A DNA stretch of 8,671 nucleotides from DASPOF01 sp035626155 (GTDB lineage: Bacteria > Desulfobacterota > Binatia > Binatales > Binataceae), in NCBI GenBank assembly GCA_035626155.1, contig DASPOF010000150.1:1-8671 (forward strand), given 5' to 3'. The notes under the pieces were generated by a model. That model saw nothing but the letters and a program-made list of their open reading frames with translations. It was not told where the DNA came from and searched no databases. Made by a program: the position numbers and the translations under genes. Of this stretch, positions 4,922 to 8,671 are shown one piece after another (the stretch's first letter is position 1; each line of letters begins with the position of its first letter).

Positions 4922-6325
4922 ATGAGCAATCGCACGAGCACCCTGCATGATGCGTTCGTGCCGGACGAGCGCACGATCTTCGGCTGGATCGAGACCGTCT
5001 TCGCCCGCGGGGTGCGGCGGCCGGGATACGCCGCCGACCGCTGGACCGAGGAGTTCTGCTTAAACCAGTTCCGCGAACTCGGGCTCGAGCGCGTCCGTCT
5101 CGAGCCGGTCACTTTGCCATACTGGGAGCCGCTTGAGTCATCGCTGATCGTGCGCGCGGGCGGCCGCGAGCTGAACGTTCCCTGCTTCTCGCTGCCCCAT
5201 TCCGCGACCGCCGATCGCCTCGATGCGCCGCTCGCCATCTGGAACGACGAAAGGCCCGATTCGGTACGGGGCGCGCTCGCGCTCGCCGAGGTGCCGCTGA
5301 TGCGTGCGCAGCCGGACCTTCCGATCCTGCTCGCGCGCGCCGGTGATGCCGGCGACGGGAGTTCCGACTGGCGCTGTTACGATCCCGCCGGAACTTTTGC
5401 CGGGGCAAGCCAGGTGCTTCCCTTCAGCCATCACATGATGGCCGTCATGGAGCCGCCGCTGGATGCGGGCGCGGTGGGATTCATCGGCGCGCTGACCGAT
5501 TACCCCGGCGATTCGTACCAGTACTATGTCCCCTACGATGCGGTTGCTCGCGCGCTGCCGGGCGTGTGGATCAGCGGCAGCGATGGCGCGCGATTGCGGC
5601 GGCTGTGCGCCGAGGGTGAGGTGCGCGCCACGCTGGTCAGCCGCGCGGATCGCCGCGACATCACGAGCTATAACCTGGTCGGCGAACTGCCGGGCGCCGA
5701 TGACGAGACGGTCATCATCGGATCGCACCACGACGGTCCGTGGGCATCCGCGGTCGAGGACGCATCCGGGGTGGCGCTCGTGCTTGCGCAGGCCACCTAT
5801 TGGTCCCGCGTGCCGGCGGAGCAACGGCCGCATCGCTTGATCTTCCTCATCAACGCAGGGCACATGGCGGGCGGCGCCGGCGTCCGCTCTTTCATCGAGC
5901 GCCACCGCTTGGCATTGGATCGCACCGTGCTCGAGGTTCATCTCGAGCACGCCGCCACTGAGATGGTCGAGCGTGATGGCGCGCTCGTGGCCACCGGGCG
6001 TCCCGAGCCGCGATGGTGGTTCACGAGCCGGCTTGGGCGGCTCCAGTCGAGCGTGCGCGATGCGATCGTCGCCGAGCAGCTCGACCGGTCGTTGATTCTG
6101 CCGCCGGACGTTTTCGGTCCGATTCCGACGACCGACGGAGGACCCTTTCATCTCGCCGCGGTGCCGCTGGTCAATTTCCTCACCGCGCCTTTCTACCTGT
6201 TCGACGCGATCGACACGCTCGACAAGATTCATCGGCCAAGCCTCGTGCCGGTGACGAGGGCAGCGGTCCGCATCATTGCATCGACCACCGGGGTGAGCGC
6301 GGCGGCGATGCGCGCCGGCGGATGA
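4922..6325 (+). CDS. M28-like metallopeptidase fold protein with PA-type insert; altered active site
   Basis: This 467-residue protein has no signal peptide. The C-terminal half has the M28 aminopeptidase layout: YNLVGELPG (250-258), TVIIGSHHDG (263-272), VEDASGVALVLA (278-289), LIFLINAGHMAGGAG (306-320), LEVHLEHA (337-344) and PTTDGGPFHLAAVPLV (402-417). Residues about 115-245 resemble a protease-associated (PA) insert, ending in a beta-rich stretch before the catalytic region. H269 and D271 of the G-x-H-x-D motif are kept. Compared with classical M28 enzymes, the bridging Asp aligns with E279 (D280 beside it). The Glu-Glu pair (general base and ligand) is G313-H314, the following Asp is E342, and the last His is G406, with H410 nearby. 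It may therefore bind metal differently, or be a non-peptidase. No alternative ATG/GTG/TTG start exists just upstream, and no ribosome site is seen. It is an isolated gene with a likely terminator at its stop. Confidence 0.8.
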   Translation: MSNRTSTLHDAFVPDERTIFGWIETVFARGVRRPGYAADRWTEEFCLNQFRELGLERVRLEPVTLPYWEPLESSLIVRAGGRELNVPCFSLPHSATADRLDAPLAIWNDERPDSVRGALALAEVPLMRAQPDLPILLARAGDAGDGSSDWRCYDPAGTFAGASQVLPFSHHMMAVMEPPLDAGAVGFIGALTDYPGDSYQYYVPYDAVARALPGVWISGSDGARLRRLCAEGEVRATLVSRADRRDITSYNLVGELPGADDETVIIGSHHDGPWASAVEDASGVALVLAQATYWSRVPAEQRPHRLIFLINAGHMAGGAGVRSFIERHRLALDRTVLEVHLEHAATEMVERDGALVATGRPEPRWWFTSRLGRLQSSVRDAIVAEQLDRSLILPPDVFGPIPTTDGGPFHLAAVPLVNFLTAPFYLFDAIDTLDKIHRPSLVPVTRAAVRIIASTTGVSAAAMRAGG

Positions 6326-6368
6326 GCGCGTAATCGCCGCTGTCGATCAGCTCATCGCGCCGGGTTTT
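6315..6368 (+). terminator. Terminator overlapping the stop of the M28-like gene
   Basis: CCGGCGGATGAGC (6315-6327) pairs with GCTCATC-G-CGCCGG (6350-6363) with one bulged G, giving a 13-bp stem around 22 bases. GTTTT (6364-6368) follows. The stop codon TGA (6323-6325) lies inside the 5' arm. The long loop and short T-run make it moderate rather than strong. Confidence 0.5.
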
Positions 6369-6383
6369 CATCAATGTGTTCGG

Positions 6384-6428
6384 TTGCAATTGCCGCGAGA
6401 TTCGTGACAATGGCGGCAAGCGCTGCCG
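6384..6428 (+). promoter_or_regulatory. Candidate promoter of the acyl-CoA dehydrogenase gene
   Basis: TTGCAA (6384-6389) and GACAAT (6406-6411) are 16 bp apart, each matching four of six sigma-70 bases. An inverted repeat, CGGCA (6414-6418)/TGCCG (6424-6428), sits at the expected start point and could be a repressor site. The 241-bp gap between the M28-like and dehydrogenase genes holds no other recognisable gene. Confidence 0.35.
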
Positions 6429-6566
6429 GTCTGCCCGATCGGCGCCGCGGTGGTGGAGCGCCGATTCGTTCGACGGGATCGAGCGATCGTCATCGCCGCA
6501 GGCCCGACGCAGTGGATCCGCAGTCTCTGTGAACGAAATCGAAAAGGAGCGAAAGGAAAGGCGACG

Positions 6567-7823
6567 ATGGAGACCTATCTGGAGCTGTCCACCAACATTC
6601 CAAAGGAATACGAGGCGCTCAGGGAGAGCGCTCATAAATTTGCCAAGGAAGTGATGCGGCCGGCGTCGATCGAACTCGACCGCATGGCCGATCCGCGCGA
6701 TGTGATCGCGCCGGACTCACCGCTGCGCCGCGTGCTCAAACGCGCCTTCGAACTCGGCTTTCACATCGCCGCTCTCCCCACGCAAATGGGCGGACTTGGA
6801 TTGAGCCCGCTCGGCTCGCACATACTCCATGAGGAGTTGGCATGGGGAGCGGTTGATCTGTCGCTGAGCATCGGATGTGCGGGGTTCCCCGCGATGACGG
6901 CGGCCCGCAGCGGCAAACCGGAACTGTTCGAGACATTCGTCAAGCCGTGGCTTTCCAATCGCGATGCGAGCTTCATCGGATGCTGGGCGATCACCGAGCC
7001 GAATCACGGTTCCGATACTCTCATCGTGGGCACATCCGATTTTCACAATCCGAAGGTGACCGGGCAGGTGGTCGCCCGCGCCGACGGCGATTCCTACGTC
7101 ATCAACGGCCAGAAGTCGTCCTGGGTCTCAAACGGAACGATTGCGACGCACGCCGCGCTCTTCCTTTCGGTACACGAGGCGCGCGAGATGGGGATGGCCG
7201 GGGGCGGCGTCGCCGTGGTTCCGCTCAACCTCCCGGGCGTGTCGAAGGGAAAGCCGCTCAACAAGCTCGGCCAGCGCGCGCTAAACCAGGGCGAAATCTT
7301 TTTCGACAACGTGCGTATCCCGCGCAGCTACATGATCGTCGGCCCCGACCAATACGAGGAGCACGTCCATCGGACGCTTACCGGGGCCAACGGCGGGATG
7401 TCGACGTCATTCACCGGGCTGGCGCGAGCGGCGTTCGAGTGCGCGCTGAACTATTCAAAGGAACGCGTCCAGGGCGGACGCCCGATTTGCGAACATCAGC
7501 TCGTCCAGAAGCATCTGTTCGAGATGTTCACCAAGGTCGAGGCGTGCCGGTCGCTGTCGCGCGCGGTCGCGATGCACAACGGCGCCTCGCCGAACGCATC
7601 GCTCGCCCACGCGATCGCGGCCAAGACCTTCTGCACCCAGGCGTCTTTCGAAGTCGCGAGCGACGCGCTGCAGGTTTTCGGCGGCAATGGGCTCAGCAAG
7701 GAGTACCCGATCGAGAAGCTCTTCCGCGATGCGCGCGCATCGCTCATCGAGGACGGCACCAACGACGTGCTGAGCCTGGCCGGCGCGCGCCAGTTGCTAT
7801 TGCGATCGGACGGGCAGGCGTAA
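6567..7823 (+). CDS. Acyl-CoA dehydrogenase family protein
   Basis: This 418-residue FAD flavoenzyme of the acyl-CoA dehydrogenase family would oxidise an acyl-CoA to the 2,3-enoyl-CoA in the cytoplasm, passing electrons to an electron-transfer flavoprotein. Visible blocks are the helical N-domain with ALPTQMGGLGLSPLG (69-83), the flavin/substrate segment CWAITEPNHGSD (139-150), YVINGQKSSWVSNG (177-190), LGQRALNQGEIFFDNVRIP (234-252), and FGGNGLSKEYPIEKLFRDAR (371-390) ahead of the catalytic loop. That loop reads LIEDGTND (393-400), so the usual Glu just before Gly-Thr is Asp396, with Glu395 before it. No Glu is seen at the alternative helix position used by isovaleryl- or long-chain enzymes. 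The substrate is not predictable. Start 6567 follows AAGGAAAGG (6553-6561). An in-frame ATG at 6450 would add 39 atypical residues. It is followed by a hairpin and a convergent amidase gene. Confidence 0.95.
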   Translation: METYLELSTNIPKEYEALRESAHKFAKEVMRPASIELDRMADPRDVIAPDSPLRRVLKRAFELGFHIAALPTQMGGLGLSPLGSHILHEELAWGAVDLSLSIGCAGFPAMTAARSGKPELFETFVKPWLSNRDASFIGCWAITEPNHGSDTLIVGTSDFHNPKVTGQVVARADGDSYVINGQKSSWVSNGTIATHAALFLSVHEAREMGMAGGGVAVVPLNLPGVSKGKPLNKLGQRALNQGEIFFDNVRIPRSYMIVGPDQYEEHVHRTLTGANGGMSTSFTGLARAAFECALNYSKERVQGGRPICEHQLVQKHLFEMFTKVEACRSLSRAVAMHNGASPNASLAHAIAAKTFCTQASFEVASDALQVFGGNGLSKEYPIEKLFRDARASLIEDGTNDVLSLAGARQLLLRSDGQA

Positions 7824-7839
7824 TCGCATCACACGCGGC

Positions 7840-7873
7840 GCGGGGAAGCCGGTATTACGGTGCCGGCCCCCGC
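7840..7873. terminator. Hairpin between convergent dehydrogenase and amidase genes
   Basis: GCGGGG (7840-7845) pairs with CCCCGC (7868-7873), and after an AA bulge GCCGG (7848-7852) pairs with CCGGC (7863-7867), for 11 bp around ten bases. It lies 16 bases after the dehydrogenase stop and 13 bases from the amidase stop. Neither side has a clear T-run, so termination is plausible mainly from position and stem strength. Confidence 0.5.
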
Positions 7874-7886
7874 TCGCGCTTAACGA

Positions 7887-8671
7887 TTAATCCCAAACCG
7901 GCGGCTTGCGGCCGCTCCACGGCGCGGCCTGTTCGAGCTGGCCCGCAAGCCGGATTAGCGTCGCCTCGTCGCCATAGCGCGCGCCGAACATCACGCCGAT
8001 CGGCAGGCCGTCGCGATTCCAATGGAGGGGCAGCGAGATCGCCGGCTGTCCCGTGATGTTGTACACGGGGCAGGGAATCGCGAATTTGATGATCTTGTCG
8101 TCCAGCAGCATCAGGTCCGGACTCATGAAGTCGATCGCGCCGACCTTGAGCGGCGGCTGGCCCAGCGTGGGCGTCAGAAAGATGTCGTGCGATTCGAAGA
8201 AAGCCGCGAACTGGCGCGACGCCATCTGGAGCATCACCTGCGCAATCAGATACTGCGGCGCTGGTATCTGCCGCCCCTGCTGGTAGAGGTTCCACGTAAA
8301 GGTCTCGAACGCATCCGGGTTCGGCTCCGCGCCGGTCATCAGCCGCGCGCCCTCGATTGAGAGCGCGACTCCCGCGGCGTCCATGGTGGCGAAGGCCGGG
8401 GCGAGCATCTGGTAGTCGATTTCGGGCGCAGCCTCTTCAACTTCGTGTCCGAGTCCCGCGCACAGCTTGGCCGCCTGCTTTGTCGCCTCGGCGCAATCGG
8501 GATGATACGTGCCGCCGAAGGGATTGCGCGTCGAGAAAGCGATTCGAAGCCGGCTGGGCGCCGCCGACAACTCCTCGAGGTAGGGCCGCGCCGGCGGCGG
8601 CGGGTAGTACGGGTCGCCGGGCATCGGACCCGCAGTCGCATCGAGCGCCGCTGCGCTGTCGCGGACAGTTC
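7887..8671 (-). CDS. Amidase (amidase signature family), C-terminal part, cut by window edge
   Basis: This is the last 260 residues of an amidase-signature enzyme, running off the right end with no stop upstream. Family enzymes are usually about 450-500 residues, so roughly the N-terminal half, with the Ser-cisSer-Lys triad and Gly/Ser-rich signature, lies outside. Visible family landmarks are TVRDSAAALDATAGPMPGD (1-19 of the fragment), FLTPTLGQPP (164-173), NITGQPAISLPL (204-215) and GLPIGVMFGA (221-230), followed by LIRLAGQLEQAAPW near the C terminus. It would hydrolyse a carboxamide bond, and the substrate cannot be told. The absence of companion gatC or gatB here gives no support for a tRNA amidotransferase subunit. 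The ATG at 8624 is internal: homology continues through the preceding 15 codons to the window edge. Confidence 0.93.
   Translation of the reverse strand, partial: TVRDSAAALDATAGPMPGDPYYPPPPARPYLEELSAAPSRLRIAFSTRNPFGGTYHPDCAEATKQAAKLCAGLGHEVEEAAPEIDYQMLAPAFATMDAAGVALSIEGARLMTGAEPNPDAFETFTWNLYQQGRQIPAPQYLIAQVMLQMASRQFAAFFESHDIFLTPTLGQPPLKVGAIDFMSPDLMLLDDKIIKFAIPCPVYNITGQPAISLPLHWNRDGLPIGVMFGARYGDEATLIRLAGQLEQAAPWSGRKPPVWD

Noticed and set aside
5138..6232. Long open frame of 364 codons on the minus strand, antisense to the M28-like gene
   Set aside because: It has no recognisable domain and an Arg/His/Gln-rich shadow composition. It lies fully inside a well-supported plus-strand gene of high GC content.
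6875..8056. Long plus-strand open frame of 393 codons overlapping the dehydrogenase and amidase genes
   Set aside because: It is out of frame with the acyl-CoA dehydrogenase, has an extremely Arg-rich translation and crosses a convergent gene boundary, which is typical of a GC-rich shadow frame.
906..8671. A multi-gene novel system such as a defence or biosynthetic cluster
   Set aside because: The genes switch strand repeatedly and are separated by terminators and promoter regions. Their families are common metabolic or envelope ones without a shared pathway.

Overview
The window is GC-rich chromosomal DNA from a Gram-negative bacterium. The Gram-negative call rests on an exported DUF1329 protein and a lipobox-bearing lipoprotein. 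The mix of DUF1329, acyl-CoA dehydrogenase, a divergent M28-like protein and an amidase resembles environmental deltaproteobacterial-type lineages such as Binatota/Desulfobacterota. That placement is an inference from gene content, not something the sequence proves.

Layout, left to right. A tRNA-Arg (CCU) with encoded CCA lies at 65-141. Next comes a small RRM-type RNA-binding protein (359-682, +) with a structured leader and two strong hairpins behind it. The second hairpin (771-813) separates it from the convergent DUF1329 gene (906-2216, -). The DUF1329 gene has a 379-bp upstream region (2217-2595) with no convincing gene. That region holds a candidate promoter, a TetR-type operator-like inverted repeat and two stable hairpins. 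Next is a small cysteine-rich lipoprotein gene (2596-3099, -). It is divergent from a rightward set: a PhnB-like VOC protein (3281-3736), a MmcQ/YjbR protein (3811-4308) and a PrxQ/BCP peroxiredoxin (4324-4785). The last two are 15 bp apart. A PA-domain/M28-like protein follows (4922-6325, +), with a possible terminator overlapping its stop codon. An acyl-CoA dehydrogenase (6567-7823, +) comes next, then the 3' part of an amidase gene on the minus strand (7887-8671), cut by the window edge.

How the genes work together: only the MmcQ-peroxiredoxin pair, perhaps with the VOC gene, looks like one transcription unit, probably of housekeeping or stress type. The other genes appear to be separate units divided by terminators or promoter regions. 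I see no mobile element, CRISPR array, toxin-antitoxin pair or defence locus, and no convincing new multi-gene system. The points most worth a second look are in individual proteins and sites. They are a metallopeptidase fold whose metal and catalytic residues are substituted, an acyl-CoA dehydrogenase with Asp at the usual catalytic Glu position, a PrxQ with its resolving Cys in the alternative place, a compact CX7C lipoprotein, and the operator-like repeat upstream of DUF1329.
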